Assembly: GCA_963813635.1 (NCBI GenBank)
Contig: CAWEZO010000007.1
Span: 620,001 to 684,000, forward strand
Length of the DNA stretch: 64,000 bases
Direction of reading: 5' to 3'
Origin: JBBRZM01 sp963813635
GTDB lineage: Bacteria > Actinomycetota > Acidimicrobiia > IMCC26256 > JBBRZM01
Below, piece after piece: positions 48,761 to 57,668 of the stretch (its first letter is position 1; every line of letters begins with the position of its first letter). Made by a program: the position numbers and the translations under genes. Below the pieces are notes generated by a model that saw only the letters and a program-made list of their open reading frames with translations, made no database searches and was not told the DNA's origin.

Positions 48761-49943
48761 CTAGACGGCGACGATCCCTTCGCCGCCGACCGAGTTGGCA
48801 ACCGTGATGCTGCCGATCGGGCTGAGCGAACCGTCACCGTTGATGCGGAACTCGTCGACGATGCCGTTGGCGCCGGTCTGCACGTACAGGTAGTGGCTGT
48901 GCGCGCTGATGGCGGCGTCGACGGAACCGGGGTCGGTGCCGGTGTTGCCGAGGACCGTTAGTGCGCCGCCCGGCCCGGACTGGACCCGTGTGAGCGATGC
49001 GCTGCCGGCGTTCGACGAGTAGAACTGTCCGTTTGCCCCGACGATCCAGCAGGTGGCGGCCTGGTTTGTCGGCACCGCGTGGAGCAACGTGATCGTTCCG
49101 TCGTGGTGAAGGGCGAACGTCGCGACTGCGTTGGTTCCGGCCTCGGTGACCACGAGGTTGCCCGAGCCGTCGAACGTGACGGCGAAGGGCACGGTGCCCG
49201 GCTCGGCGTTGACCACCGCAGTCGACAGCGTTCCGAAGAAGCCGACGCGGAAGACGTCGATGCTGCTGCCGTTGGCCTTGGTCGTGACGATGAGCTGCGA
49301 GCCGTCCGGAGAGAACGCGACCTGACCGGGCGTGTTCACGAACTCCGGAGTCGCGGCCGCGTTGAGGCCGAGCGCCCGGTTCGAGCCCAGCGGGAACAGG
49401 TGTCCGCCGAAGATGCCGTAACCCTGCACGGAACCGCCCGCTCTCGCGTTCAACACGTACACGAGGTCGTCGTGGACCGCGACGCTGACCGGGAACTCGC
49501 CGTACGACGGAACGACCTGCCGCAACGCGAGGCGGTCGCCGTTCACCGAGAACACCGACACGGTGTTGCTTCCGGCGTTCACCGCGAAGAGCAGTGAGTG
49601 TTGGTCGTCGTAGGTCAACGAGGCTTGCGACGCGAGATGGTCGACGACCGAACCCGTGAGCACGCCGCCATTGCCGCCGGTCGGATACGTCCCGGCTTGG
49701 GTCAGGGTGCCGTCGTCGGCCCGGTCATAGGCCACCACGGCGTTGCCCGGAGGGATTGTCGGTCTGAACGAACACGACGTGATCGGCGCCGCGAGCGAAC
49801 CGGCCGACGTCGTCGGAGTGGTGCTCGGATTGGTTCCGGTCGTACGCACGATCGGCATTGTGGGCCAGGGCCGGTGTCGCGAACGCGGTGACTATCGCGA
49901 CTGCGAGCGCCGATGCCGTAGCCAGACGGCGAACGGATTTCAT
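48761..49943 (-). CDS. Secreted beta-propeller protein (lactonase-like; one frameshift)
   Basis: Signal peptide (MKSVRRLATASALAVAIVTA...ALAHNADRAY), then DHVVFVQTDN. A frame change near 49755 leads to NAVVAYDRADDGTLTQAGTY and about seven blades (LFAVNAGSNTVSVFSVNGDR, YVLNARAGGSVQGYGIFGGH, GQVAFSPDGSQLIVTTKANG, LVVTEAGTNAVATFALHHDG). This is the 6-phosphogluconolactonase/YVTN seven-blade fold. Exported, so a surface or binding role is as likely as lactonase activity. It faces the ECF sigma gene across a shared promoter region. Confidence 0.8.
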
Positions 49944-50001
49944 GCACTACCTCCGAAGGGAGTTGGTCGATGGTCGACATTCAGTGCGCCGAGATCGCGA
50001 T

Positions 50002-50048
50002 CCGTTACAACTTTCTTCGCAGAGGTCCGGTCGGCGAAGTTGTAACGG
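50002..50048. promoter_or_regulatory. Divergent ECF-type promoter pair
   Basis: A perfect 12-bp inverted repeat CCGTTACAACTT (50002-50013) / AAGTTGTAACGG (50037-50048) lies between the divergent beta-propeller and sigma-factor genes. Reading outwards, each TGTAACGG is followed after exactly 16 bases by ACTG, so each arm looks like a -35 element with its own -10. This suggests that the neighbouring sigma factor drives both its own operon and the propeller gene (inference). Confidence 0.6.
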
Positions 50049-50102
50049 AATGACGCCGGCCCCGACTGTGTTCGGTGGTGTTGTGCGCGTACGATCCGGC
50101 AA

Positions 50103-50741
50103 GTGGCGGCCCTCGACTTCTCGGACGACGACGTCTTGGTGAAGGCGCTCGCGGCACGCGACGCGGATGCGTTCGCATACCTGTTGGATCGTTACCACTC
50201 GACACTCGTTCGGCTCGCGCAGCAGTACGTACCGAGCCGCGCGGTTGCCGATGAGGTCGTCCAGGAGACGTGGCTCGCGGTGATCGACGGCATCGACAGG
50301 TTCGAGCAACGCTCGAGCCTGAAGACGTGGTTGTTCCGGATTCTCGTCAACATCGCGCGCTCGCACGGCGTGAAGGAGAACCGTTCGATTCCGTTCGCGA
50401 CCACGGCCGTGCTCGAAGAGGAGCCCGCCGTGGATCCGCGTCGCTTCCGGCGCGGCCTGCGCGCGCGAGGCGCGTGGAAGCGACCGCCGCAACCGTGGTC
50501 GGAGCCCGAACAACGCGCGGTCGACGCCGAGACGCTCGAGACGATCCGATCCGCGATCGACCGGCTCCCTCCGGATCAACGCGAGGTGATCACGATGCGT
50601 GATCTGCTCGGGTGGTCGGCGGCCGAAGTGTGCGACGCGCTCGAGGTGAGCGACGCGAACCAGCGCGTGCTGCTCCATCGCGCGAGATCGAAGGTCCGAG
50701 CATCGCTCGAGCAGCGTTACGATGAAGGCCGAGAATCATGA
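50103..50741 (+). CDS. ECF RNA polymerase sigma factor
   Basis: 212 residues. Region 2 (DADAFAYLLDRYHSTLVRLA, VADEVVQETWLAVIDGIDRF, SSLKTWLFRILVNIARSHGV) and region 4 (SAIDRLPPDQREVITMRDLL, WSAAEVCDALEVSDANQRVL) are complete. GTG start. The middle linker (DPRRFRRGLRARGAWKRPPQ) is longer than average, as in actinobacterial zinc-anti-sigma partners. Coupled to the anti-sigma gene by an ATGA overlap and probably autoregulated through the promoter at 50037. Confidence 0.9.
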   Translation: MAALDFSDDDVLVKALAARDADAFAYLLDRYHSTLVRLAQQYVPSRAVADEVVQETWLAVIDGIDRFEQRSSLKTWLFRILVNIARSHGVKENRSIPFATTAVLEEEPAVDPRRFRRGLRARGAWKRPPQPWSEPEQRAVDAETLETIRSAIDRLPPDQREVITMRDLLGWSAAEVCDALEVSDANQRVLLHRARSKVRASLEQRYDEGRES

Positions 50742-50992
50742 GCGCCGCGGCCACGTACATGTGCCGGCAGTTCGTCGAGGACGTCACCGCGTACCTCGAC
50801 GGCGCATTGCCGGAATCAGTCGTCGCGATCATCGAGGGCCACCTCGCCGACTGCCCGCACTGCCGCGAATACCTGAGCGAGATGCGGCTGACGGTGATGA
50901 AGACCCGCGCGCTCAACGACGACGACGTCGACGCAATGCCCGCCGACGTGCGCGATCGTCTGATGCAGGCCTTCCGAGAACGCGACAAGTGA
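50738..50992 (+). CDS. Zinc-finger anti-sigma factor (zf-HC2)
   Basis: 84 residues: CRQFVEDVTAYLDGALPESV then IEGHLADCPHCREYLSEMRL, i.e. the H-x3-C-x2-C zinc motif of ZAS proteins with the preceding Cys. No membrane helix, so a soluble redox- or metal-responsive anti-sigma factor. Binds the sigma factor encoded just upstream (inference from the usual pairing). Confidence 0.88.
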   Translation: MSAAATYMCRQFVEDVTAYLDGALPESVVAIIEGHLADCPHCREYLSEMRLTVMKTRALNDDDVDAMPADVRDRLMQAFRERDK

Positions 50993-51023
50993 CCAACGCA
51001 ATGCGTCCTGGAAGGACTGCACG

Positions 51024-51140
51024 ATGACTGATTCCGAACGAGTCGCCGCGCTGCTCGAAGAAGCGACCGAGACGCATCACCGCGTGTACCGGATCACCGA
51101 CGGCGTCGCCCGTCACGGGGCCGGACGCTCGGGGGGATAG
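51024..51140 (+). CDS. Short ORF, possibly 5' fragment of a gene
   Basis: 38 codons after GGAAGGACT: MTDSERVAALLEEATETHHR then VYRITDGVARHGAGRSGG. The opening resembles small actinobacterial proteins in which VYRITDG is followed by a longer body. Here it runs head-on into the 3' end of the PadR gene (28-base overlap) and stops, so it is probably truncated. Confidence 0.4.
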   Translation: MTDSERVAALLEEATETHHRVYRITDGVARHGAGRSGG

Positions 51141-51755
51141 CGGTCGAGCACGCCGGCGATCGTGCTGCGGGCGGCGCGCTCGCGCGTGCGAGGTGCGCTG
51201 CCCTGCCACGCCGCGATGGCGTGGTCGGCCCGATCAGCCCATGCGCCGAGCATGAACGCGTGGCTGGACAGGAAATCGAACACGAGGGCACGCACGCGGA
51301 GATCTGATCTTGAAAGGGCGCCGTGCCGTCGAGGTACTCGGCTCCGACGACACGACCGACATCGAGAATCGCGGCAGCGTCGGCTCGGACCTGGTTGATG
51401 GCAACGTAGAGCTGATCAGGCGTAGCGAAATCGGCAAGAAACACGCGCAGCAGGGGTTCGCACTCGAGCGCGGTGGACTTCGGCGGGGTTGCGAACCATT
51501 CCGCGAGCGCGCGTCGCCCGGCGGCAGTGATCGCGTAGCTCGTCGCGCGCGGCGGCCGACGAAGGTTTGCCGGTTCCGGGCCCACCCTCGGCCGACGAGC
51601 GCCTTGACCTCGCCGTAAATCTGGCTCTCAGCCCGCGGCCAGAAGAAGCGCATGTTTCGGCGCAGCTGCTTCGTGAGCTCCCACGTCGACCACTCGTCAC
51701 GGAGCGCGAGCAGCCCCAGGATCGCGTTGGCCGTGGTGGCGGTGCGTCTCGCCAT
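51113..51755 (-). CDS. PadR-family transcriptional regulator (two frameshifts)
   Basis: N-terminal winged helix: TTANAILGLLALRDEWSTWE, LTKQLRRNMRFFWPRAESQI, YGEVKALVGRGW. The frame changes near 51560 (RATSYAITAAGRRALAEWFA) and 51300 (RALVFDFLSSHAFMLGAWAD, C-terminal Vir-type helices ending PPERPAP). About 213 residues. Divergent from the small ABM-like gene at 51828; two operator-like palindromes lie between them, so it probably represses itself and that gene in response to a small molecule. Confidence 0.82.
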
Positions 51756-51767
51756 TCAGTTGACAAT

Positions 51768-51809
51768 ACTCCGACGTGGAGTGTCTACTGTCATAGTCCG
51801 ACCCGGAGT
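51768..51809. promoter_or_regulatory. Two PadR operator candidates
   Basis: ACTCCGACGTGGAGT (51768-51782) and AGTCCGACCCGGAGT (51795-51809) are 15-base palindromes with the same ACTCC-N5-GGAGT plan, 27 bases apart, in the divergent region of the padR gene. A TTGACA at 51760-51765 would place the first within a promoter. Confidence 0.6.
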
Positions 51810-51827
51810 ATGCGTGGAAGGAGAAAC

Positions 51828-52118
51828 ATGGCAGTAGTGCGAACCTTCGAGGCGAAAGGCTGGACCGCAGCCGACTACGACGCGCTGATCGGTCGGTTGG
51901 TGACGAATCTCGGCCTCGCGCCCGGCAAGAGCGCGCCCGGCGTGATGTTCCACTGGGCGGCCGTCACCGATGACGGGATGCGGGCGGTCGACGTGTACGA
52001 GTCACGCGAGGCTGCTGACCGCCTCGTCGCCGACAGCATCGGACCGATCGCCGGCGAGCTCGGGCTCGCGCCGCCCGAAGTCACCGAGCTCGAGGTACAC
52101 CACTACCTGACGCCTTGA
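51828..52118 (+). CDS. Small ABM-like protein controlled by PadR
   Basis: 96 residues behind a strong AAGGAGA. FEAKGWTAADYDALIGRLVT, APGVMFHWAAVTDDGMRAVD, VYESREAADRLVADSI and EVHHYLTP give the small alpha/beta barrel seen also at 3678. Divergent from padR with two operators in between, so likely a PadR-controlled detoxification or sensing protein. No substrate known. Confidence 0.7.
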   Translation: MAVVRTFEAKGWTAADYDALIGRLVTNLGLAPGKSAPGVMFHWAAVTDDGMRAVDVYESREAADRLVADSIGPIAGELGLAPPEVTELEVHHYLTP

Positions 52119-52122
52119 GCAA

Positions 52123-52500
52123 TCAGTCGCTCGTCGGCTCGAGCGGCTCGCGGTAGACCAGCGCGGTCCCGTCGAGCACCACGGTGTCGTCCTGGTTGTA
52201 GATGGTCATACGGAGCGTGCACATCGGCTTGTCGTCACGAACCGACAAAACCTCAGCCTCCGCAGTGATCTCGTCGCCGGGACGCACCGGCGCGCGAAAG
52301 TTCCAATCGACGTGCAGAAACACACTGCCGGGCCCGGGCAAGTCCTCGGCGACCAGTGCGTTCAGGAGTCCCGATGTCACCCCACCTTGGACAATGATGC
52401 CGCCGAACCGGCTTGCCGCCGCGGCGCCTTCGTCGTAGTGAAGCGGATTGCGGTCTCCCGTCAGCTCCGTGAACAGCTCGATGTCATGCGCGGTGACCAT
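52123..52500 (-). CDS. MaoC-like hydratase
   Basis: 125 residues. Hot-dog fold motif ELTGDRNPLHYDEGAAAASR (catalytic Asp and His), then GGIIVQGGVTSGLLNALVAE and LHVDWNFRAPVRPGDEITAE. These enzymes hydrate enoyl-CoA to 3-hydroxyacyl-CoA. The usual N-terminal strand (VGETPADPG) is present just upstream in another frame, so the gene may begin at a GTG near 52531 with a frameshift at 52500. Confidence 0.8.
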   Translation of the reverse strand: MVTAHDIELFTELTGDRNPLHYDEGAAAASRFGGIIVQGGVTSGLLNALVAEDLPGPGSVFLHVDWNFRAPVRPGDEITAEAEVLSVRDDKPMCTLRMTIYNQDDTVVLDGTALVYREPLEPTSD

Positions 52501-52731
52501 CCGGGATCGGCGGGCGTCTCACCAACGTTCACCACGCAAGGGTGCCATCAATCGAGAGACGGCGCATGCGGTGGCGGGATCCACGGCTGCGCCGGTGAGA
52601 AACGGCCAACCGGGTGCGAGCCGATGAAATCTCAATCTCCGTTGTGAGGAAGTCGCGTATCCTTGAGCGTCAGCGGCTTCCGCCGAATCTGGTGCGCCGG
52701 GAAGTCTGGTCGGCATACGCCTGGAGGCGTC

Positions 52732-53118
52732 ATGTCGTTCTTCTGGCGCTCGGCACGGTCGCAACCTCTGTCAGCACGGCGCGCCGACGTGCACACGGCC
52801 TGGCTCGTCTCGGTTCAGAGCATCGTGTGGACCGTGCTCGCGAGCTCAGCAGCGGTCGTCCTCGGCGTAGCGGGACACATCGTCGTGCTCGTCGCCCTCG
52901 GCGCGGTTGGGTTGGTCGACGGGATCGGGTCGGCCGCGCTCGTGTACCACTTCCACCATGCTCGCCGTCGCGACCAGTTGTCAGAGCGCATCGAGAAGGT
53001 CGCGCACTACGTGGTGATCCTGGGTCTGCTGTTCGTTGGTCTCGGCACGATCATCGTCAGTTCCGTACGCTTGGCCGCGGGGAACCTGAGGGTGCCGGAA
53101 ACTCGTCCGGCGTGCTGA
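52732..53118 (+). pseudogene. Truncated cation-diffusion-facilitator-like transporter
   Basis: From MSFFWRSARSQPLSARRADV the sequence runs WLVSVQSIVWTVLASSAAVV, VLVALGAVGLVDGIGSAALV, HYVVILGLLFVGLGTIIVSS, the first membrane spans of CDF/cation-efflux-like proteins. After about 119 codons it enters repeat copy C (53090) and stops ten codons later. The second half of the transporter is missing, so it is broken by the repeat. Confidence 0.65.
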
Positions 53119-53529
53119 GCAGGCGTTTCGCCGCGACGTGATCGGATCCGTCGCGATGCCGCCTGTCCGCCTTCAGCTCGCCGGAGTCCCGACGAACAGC
53201 GGATCGTGCCGGAGTCCTCAGAGGGTCCGAACCCTGTCCGACCGAGACAAGCGTTCGCGGGCGAGCGAGGACGCCGGAGCGTCATCGCTGACCGCCAGGT
53301 GGACTCGGTCCGACGGCCGGAGCGCGTGATGCTACAAAACGATTTGCGCTCGCGGTGCGTTGGTACCTGCGGTTCGGGCTCTCCTACCGCGATGCGAGGG
53401 TACGTCCGCCGAAGGGATGGGTCGTCTTGTCGGGACGTCGGTCAAGCGGTACTTCGCTCCCGGCGGCCGGGGGTTTCGATACGTGAACCGCTGACAGTCG
53501 GCGGCACGCTCCCGCCACAACTGAAGAGC
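53090..53529. repeat. Dispersed ~450-bp repeat, copy C
   Basis: Full-length copy from GGGTGCCGGAAACTCGTCCG to CAACTGAAGAGC. The IS6-like segment (53340-53392, encoding ALAVRWYLRFGLSYRDA) is intact. It cuts the CDF-like gene on its left. Unlike copies A and B no HNH gene follows. Confidence 0.78.
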
Positions 53530-53542
53530 GTTAGGACAACCC

Positions 53543-53579
53543 TGCCCGCTCGGGTCGCAGAAGCGCTCCCGAGCGGGCA
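53543..53579. terminator. Hairpin terminator
   Basis: Perfect 12-bp stem TGCCCGCTCGGG / CCCGAGCGGGCA with a 13-base loop, between repeat copy C and the convergent reductase gene. It most likely ends minus-strand transcription from 54310. Confidence 0.7.
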
Positions 53580-53749
53580 TTCTGTGCGAGTGCATCATGA
53601 GGGCGATCCGTTCGACGTGGAAGCGTTTCTTGCCTGACCGCTTACGACACGACTGGCCACGGTGGGACCGTCCGTACGTCCGGTCTGGTACCTGTGGGAG
53701 GACTCGGCGTTCTGGGTGCTCACTGGTTCGTGGTCCCGGCCGCCTAGCG

Positions 53750-54310
53750 TCAGCTGTGCGCCCGGTAGCGCAGAAATACCGCCCCGCTCTGAAACCGGCG
53801 CTCGTCGAGCATCTCGAGCTGCGCGCGGACGTCGTTCGGCAGCGCTCGCTTCCCACCGCCGACGAGAACCGGCACGAGCAGCAGCTGCAGCTCGTCGACC
53901 AGGCCCGCGGCGATCGCCTGACCGGCGAGTTCGGCGCCGCCGATGCTGATGTCAGAACCCGAGCTCTGCTTCATCCGCTCGATCGCGTAGGGGTCGAGTT
54001 CGCGTTCGATCCGCGTCCGGGCGCTTGACACCGTCTCGAGCGTCCGCGAGTAGACGATCTTCTCGGCCGCCTGCCAGATCGCCGCGAACTCCCGCGCCAC
54101 GGCCGGCCAGTCGCCGTCCGGATCAACGGTCTCCCAGAAGACCATCGTCTCATACATCCGCCGCCCGTAGAGGTAGGTCCCGATCGGTCGCTCGAGCTCG
54201 TTGACGAACGCATGCACCTCTTCGTCAGGCGCCGCCCACTCGAACTTGCCCGAGGCGTCCTCGACGTAGCCGTCAAGCGAACCGATCGCCGAATAGATCA
54301 GCTTTGCCAT
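53750..54310 (-). CDS. Dihydrofolate reductase-like (RibD C-terminal domain) protein
   Basis: 186 residues. Opens LIYSAIGSLDGYVEDASGKF and carries YLYGRRMYETMVFW, KIVYSRTLETVSSARTRIER, DISIGGAELAGQAIAAGLVD and LLLVPVLVGGGKRALPNDVR, the RibD_C fold. Such stand-alone actinobacterial proteins use NADPH; most are uncharacterised reductases. The 170 bases downstream hold a terminator hairpin. Confidence 0.85.
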   Translation of the reverse strand: MAKLIYSAIGSLDGYVEDASGKFEWAAPDEEVHAFVNELERPIGTYLYGRRMYETMVFWETVDPDGDWPAVAREFAAIWQAAEKIVYSRTLETVSSARTRIERELDPYAIERMKQSSGSDISIGGAELAGQAIAAGLVDELQLLLVPVLVGGGKRALPNDVRAQLEMLDERRFQSGAVFLRYRAHS

Positions 54311-54613
54311 GTCGTCAGCTTCCGGTCTCGCACCTGAGTCCTCCTAGATTGTCGCCTCGGCGCCTGACCGCACGCGACTTTGACCGCGCGCCGGCTCGGA
54401 ACTAATCGGTCGCAGCGCGGTAACTGCCGGTTCCGAGAAGCGTGAGCCAGGCGGAGGTGCATGACTGCCGCACTGAACGCGCACTGCTGGTCCGGGCGAG
54501 TGGTGGAATCACCTACGCACCGCGGCCGTCACTAGAGACCGTGTGTTGGGACGCGGGTCAACTCCCAGGTGCGACGTCGGGCGATCAGACGCCACAGGCG
54601 TTACGGTCATCGC

Positions 54614-54998
54614 GTGTCGTTCGTTCGCCGCGTGTTCGTAACCCTCGACGAGCGCGGAACCGCAGCCCTTGGCGGAGTTCTGGGCGGCGATGCTCGGCGG
54701 GGAGCTCGTCTTCGCGACCGCGCAGGCCGTCGGTGTGCGCGCCGAGCATGTGTGGCTGAGTGCGATCCGTGTAGATGGTTACCGCCCGCCCACCTGGCCC
54801 GACGACGCGGTCCCCAAGCAGATCCATCTTGACCTCGACGTGGAGGACCTTGGCGCGGCCGTCGCTGCAGCCGAGCGGCTCGGCGCAGTGGCGGCGCAAT
54901 TCCAACCCGCACCCGAGGCGCGCCGGATCATGCTCGACCCCGCCGGCCACCCGTTCTGCCTCACGACGGGCGTCCCGAAAATCGAAGCGGGTCCCTGA
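54614..54998 (+). CDS. VOC-superfamily (glyoxalase-like) protein, paralogue (one frameshift)
   Basis: GTG start: MSFVRRVFVTLDERGT. A frame change near 54665 gives LAEFWAAMLGGELVFATAQA, HVWLSAIRVDGYRPPTWPDD, PKQIHLDLDVEDLGAAVAAA and MLDPAGHPFCLTTGVPKIEA. Close paralogue of 3086-3463 in length and motifs. Substrate unknown. Confidence 0.72.
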
Positions 54999-55343
54999 GG
55001 TTTCCCACGCTCCGCGAGACAGCTTCGTTTGGGACATCGACCGCGCCAGAACTGCCTGATCTCGCGCACACCGCCGAGCACAGAACGTGACGACAGAACG
55101 TGGCGCCGAATCGTCACCGCGAGGAGCACCGATCGGCACAACTGCGTGGGGTCGGGCGCTCTGACAGTCGGCGATCTATGCGTCGTCGATGGTGGCGGAA
55201 TGAACGCTTTCAGGGCAACCTGTGTGGGAGCACTTCGCACGACCATGACGATTCGACCGCATCCGGGCGGCGCCCCGCGTGGACCGGGAGACCAAATGTG
55301 GGGCCGCCGGTGCTGACCTTGCGAGGGGAGCTGAGAGCACACG
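54999..55343. other. Intergenic stretch without a supported gene
   Basis: 345 bases. No open frame with protein-like composition. It contains one member of a short intergenic repeat (55050-55093; others at 56496-56549 and 57519-57575). A GAGGGGAGCTGAGAG precedes the ATG of the next gene. Confidence 0.5.
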
Positions 55344-56462
55344 ATGTCTGAGACACGCGACGCCGAGGCGATCAGACTGGGTTTTCTCATCGATTACCTC
55401 AGTTCAGGGAGCGAGGAGCTCAAGCACTTCACCGAACCGTTGGAGCTGGTGTTCAACGACGGGTTGGAGTCAAACATGATCGACCGCCCGGTGGAGATCG
55501 TGTACCGGGGGGTACAGGGTCTGCCGCGAGGGACGGTCAAGACGGTGATCGACGCGTTCGGCGAACTCGTCGAGGAGGGGTGCCTGGCCGTGTTGGGGCC
55601 GCACATCAGTGACAACGCGGTCGCGGTTCGCGAAGAGGTCGAGCGCCGGTTCCGGGTGCCGGCGATCAGCGTGTGTGGCTCGGAGGACTGGCTCGGGGAG
55701 TGGACGTTTCTCCTGAACAACGGTTCGATGACCGACGAGCCGATCCTGTGGGCGCATCTGATGGCGAGGGCGGGTCAGCCGACTGCGGGTGTGCTTGTCG
55801 AGCGGTCGTACATCGGCCAGACCTACTTGCTCAACTTCCGCCGCGCCGCGCAGCACGAGGGCATTCAGATCGTGGCGGAAGAGCACATCGCTCAGACGGG
55901 CCAGGACATCACCGCCGCGGTCGAGACGCTCTACGGAGCCGGTCCCAGCGCCATTGTGCATTGCGGTTTTGGGCTCGGCGTGGCCGAGATCAACGTCGTG
56001 TTGCGGTCGCTCGATTGGGATCCGCCGCGCTACATGGGAACGGCGTTCGAGACGGGTTTCAACGAGCAGCTCTGGGACGCGTTCTTGGGTTGGGTGGGCC
56101 TTGAGCAGTATGACGAGGCCAATCCGGTCGGGCAGCAGTTCCTCGACCGCTTCGAGGCCGCCTATGGCCACCGTCCCGAGTATTACGGTCCTCTGCTGTG
56201 GCGGGACGCGGCGACTGCGTTGCTGCATGCATTCGCGGACGCGGCGCCGCTGTCGCCGCGAGGTGTGAAGGAAGCGCTCGAGCGGGTGAAGATGCTGCCC
56301 GCGGCGTGCGGCTCTCCTGGCACAAGGATCTCGTTCGGGAAGTGGAGCCATCGCGGATGGGTCGGCGCTGGCTATCTCGTGGCGCGCACACTGGACCCCG
56401 AGGGCAAAGCAGTGGGCAAGTTCTGGAAGTCGTCCCTCGTAGGCCGCTACGGCGAGGTTTGA
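55344..56462 (+). CDS. Periplasmic-binding-protein-like (Peripla_BP_6) protein without signal peptide
   Basis: 372 residues. The branched-chain amino-acid/amide receptor fold is seen in RLGFLIDYLSSGSEELKHFT, AFGELVEEGCLAVLGPHISD, VPAISVCGSEDWLGEWTFLL, AGQPTAGVLVERSYIGQTYL and YGPLLWRDAATALLHAFADA. The N-terminus (MSETRDAEAIRLGF) has no signal peptide or lipobox, so the protein is cytoplasmic as in AmiC-type sensors, or is exported by other means. No ABC permease or ATPase genes adjoin. It may sense a ligand. Confidence 0.8.
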   Translation: MSETRDAEAIRLGFLIDYLSSGSEELKHFTEPLELVFNDGLESNMIDRPVEIVYRGVQGLPRGTVKTVIDAFGELVEEGCLAVLGPHISDNAVAVREEVERRFRVPAISVCGSEDWLGEWTFLLNNGSMTDEPILWAHLMARAGQPTAGVLVERSYIGQTYLLNFRRAAQHEGIQIVAEEHIAQTGQDITAAVETLYGAGPSAIVHCGFGLGVAEINVVLRSLDWDPPRYMGTAFETGFNEQLWDAFLGWVGLEQYDEANPVGQQFLDRFEAAYGHRPEYYGPLLWRDAATALLHAFADAAPLSPRGVKEALERVKMLPAACGSPGTRISFGKWSHRGWVGAGYLVARTLDPEGKAVGKFWKSSLVGRYGEV

Positions 56463-56495
56463 TCGGTCACGAACGCTTGGCATCCGCGAGCGCAT

Positions 56496-57575
56496 GACTG
56501 CCGATCTCGCGCACTTGGTCCGCGCACAGAACGGCGCACCGAACGCTCAGTGACGCGCCTCGATAGGCCGCCCCGAACGGCACGACTGTGCTCTCTCCAG
56601 CTGGCGTTGCGATCGCCTACCGACCGGCCGATCCCCACTGCACGCTGATCCCTGCTATCGGCGCTGGCTGGTGTGACCGTCGAATGCGATGCTGTCGGGC
56701 AGGACATGCCGTTCCTAGGTTCGGGAGGTCGATATGGCTGGGCTCGCTTACGACGCGGCAGGTGCGGGTGAGCCCGCACTCTTGTTCTTGCACGGATGGT
56801 GCGGCGATCGCAGCTTCTTCGCCCCGCAGTTCGAGCATTTCTCGCGGTCGCATCGAGTGGTTTCAGTGGATCTACCGGGCCACGGCCAGAGCGCGATTCC
56901 CGACGAATACGCGATCGAACCGTTCGCTCATGCTGTGGCGGAGTTGGCGCGCGACCTTCGCCTCGGTCGCAGTGTCGTGTTCGGTCACAGCATCGGCGCG
57001 ATGGTCGCCCTCGCACTTTCACAGTTAGCGCCCGAACTCGTCGGCGCGGTGGCGCTGATCGATCCTCCCCCGCTGAGCAAAGACGTGTGGACAGGATTCG
57101 CACCGCAGCTCATTTCCTCGTTCACGGGTCCCGATGGGCCAACCGGACGCCGCCAGTTTGTCGAGCAGATGTTCTTGCCGACCGACGATCCAACGCGTCG
57201 CGCCCGGATCATCGAGACCATGACCGCGGTGCCCAACGACATCGCGATCCCGTTGGTTCAAGCCATTGCCGCGTTTGATGCAATGGCAGTGCTCGAGCGG
57301 TGCAAGGTGCCTGTACTGACGATCTCGTCAGCGGTGCCGACAAATGATGCCGCGTCCTTGCTTGCCGCGAATTCCACGATGACGCTCGGCCAAACGGTCG
57401 GAGCAGGCCACTTCATGCAACTCGAAGTGCCCGAGCAAGTGAACCCGATGATCGAGCGATTCCTGGCCATTGTCCCCGGAGGTTCCCTCGCGCCACGATG
57501 ACCGCCGTCAGGAGCCCAGATCTGCCTGATCTCGCGGACACGATCCGCGCACAGAACACCGCCGCACCGAACGTT
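56496..57575. repeat. Short intergenic repeat, two clear members within this span
   Basis: 56496-56549 and 57519-57575 share CTGCC-GATCTCGCG-AC, then CGCGCACAGAAC and GCACCGAACG-TCA. A third, shorter member lies at 55050-55093. Each follows a gene stop (54998, 56462, 57501). The hydrolase gene lies between the two members listed here. Confidence 0.55.
56734..57501 (+). CDS. Alpha/beta hydrolase
   Basis: 255 residues. Oxyanion segment LLFLHGWCGDRSFF, nucleophile elbow VVFGHSIGAMVAL (Ser), Asp-bearing region and catalytic His in VGAGHFMQLEVPEQV. The cap is helical. Substrate class (ester, lactone, epoxide) not deducible. A GGAGGTCGAT ribosome-binding site precedes the ATG. It stands alone. Confidence 0.88.
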   Translation: MAGLAYDAAGAGEPALLFLHGWCGDRSFFAPQFEHFSRSHRVVSVDLPGHGQSAIPDEYAIEPFAHAVAELARDLRLGRSVVFGHSIGAMVALALSQLAPELVGAVALIDPPPLSKDVWTGFAPQLISSFTGPDGPTGRRQFVEQMFLPTDDPTRRARIIETMTAVPNDIAIPLVQAIAAFDAMAVLERCKVPVLTISSAVPTNDAASLLAANSTMTLGQTVGAGHFMQLEVPEQVNPMIERFLAIVPGGSLAPR

Positions 57576-57668
57576 CAACGAACCGCGCTCATGGGAGCGC
57601 AGATCAGGCACTTCTGCGTAACATCGACCCAGCGTTTGGGGACAGGCCACGCCGGGTGCGAGTTTGAC

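Noticed and set aside
53597..54028. Plus-strand ORF opposite the DHFR-like gene
   Set aside because: Antisense shadow; the minus strand has the complete RibD C-terminal fold.
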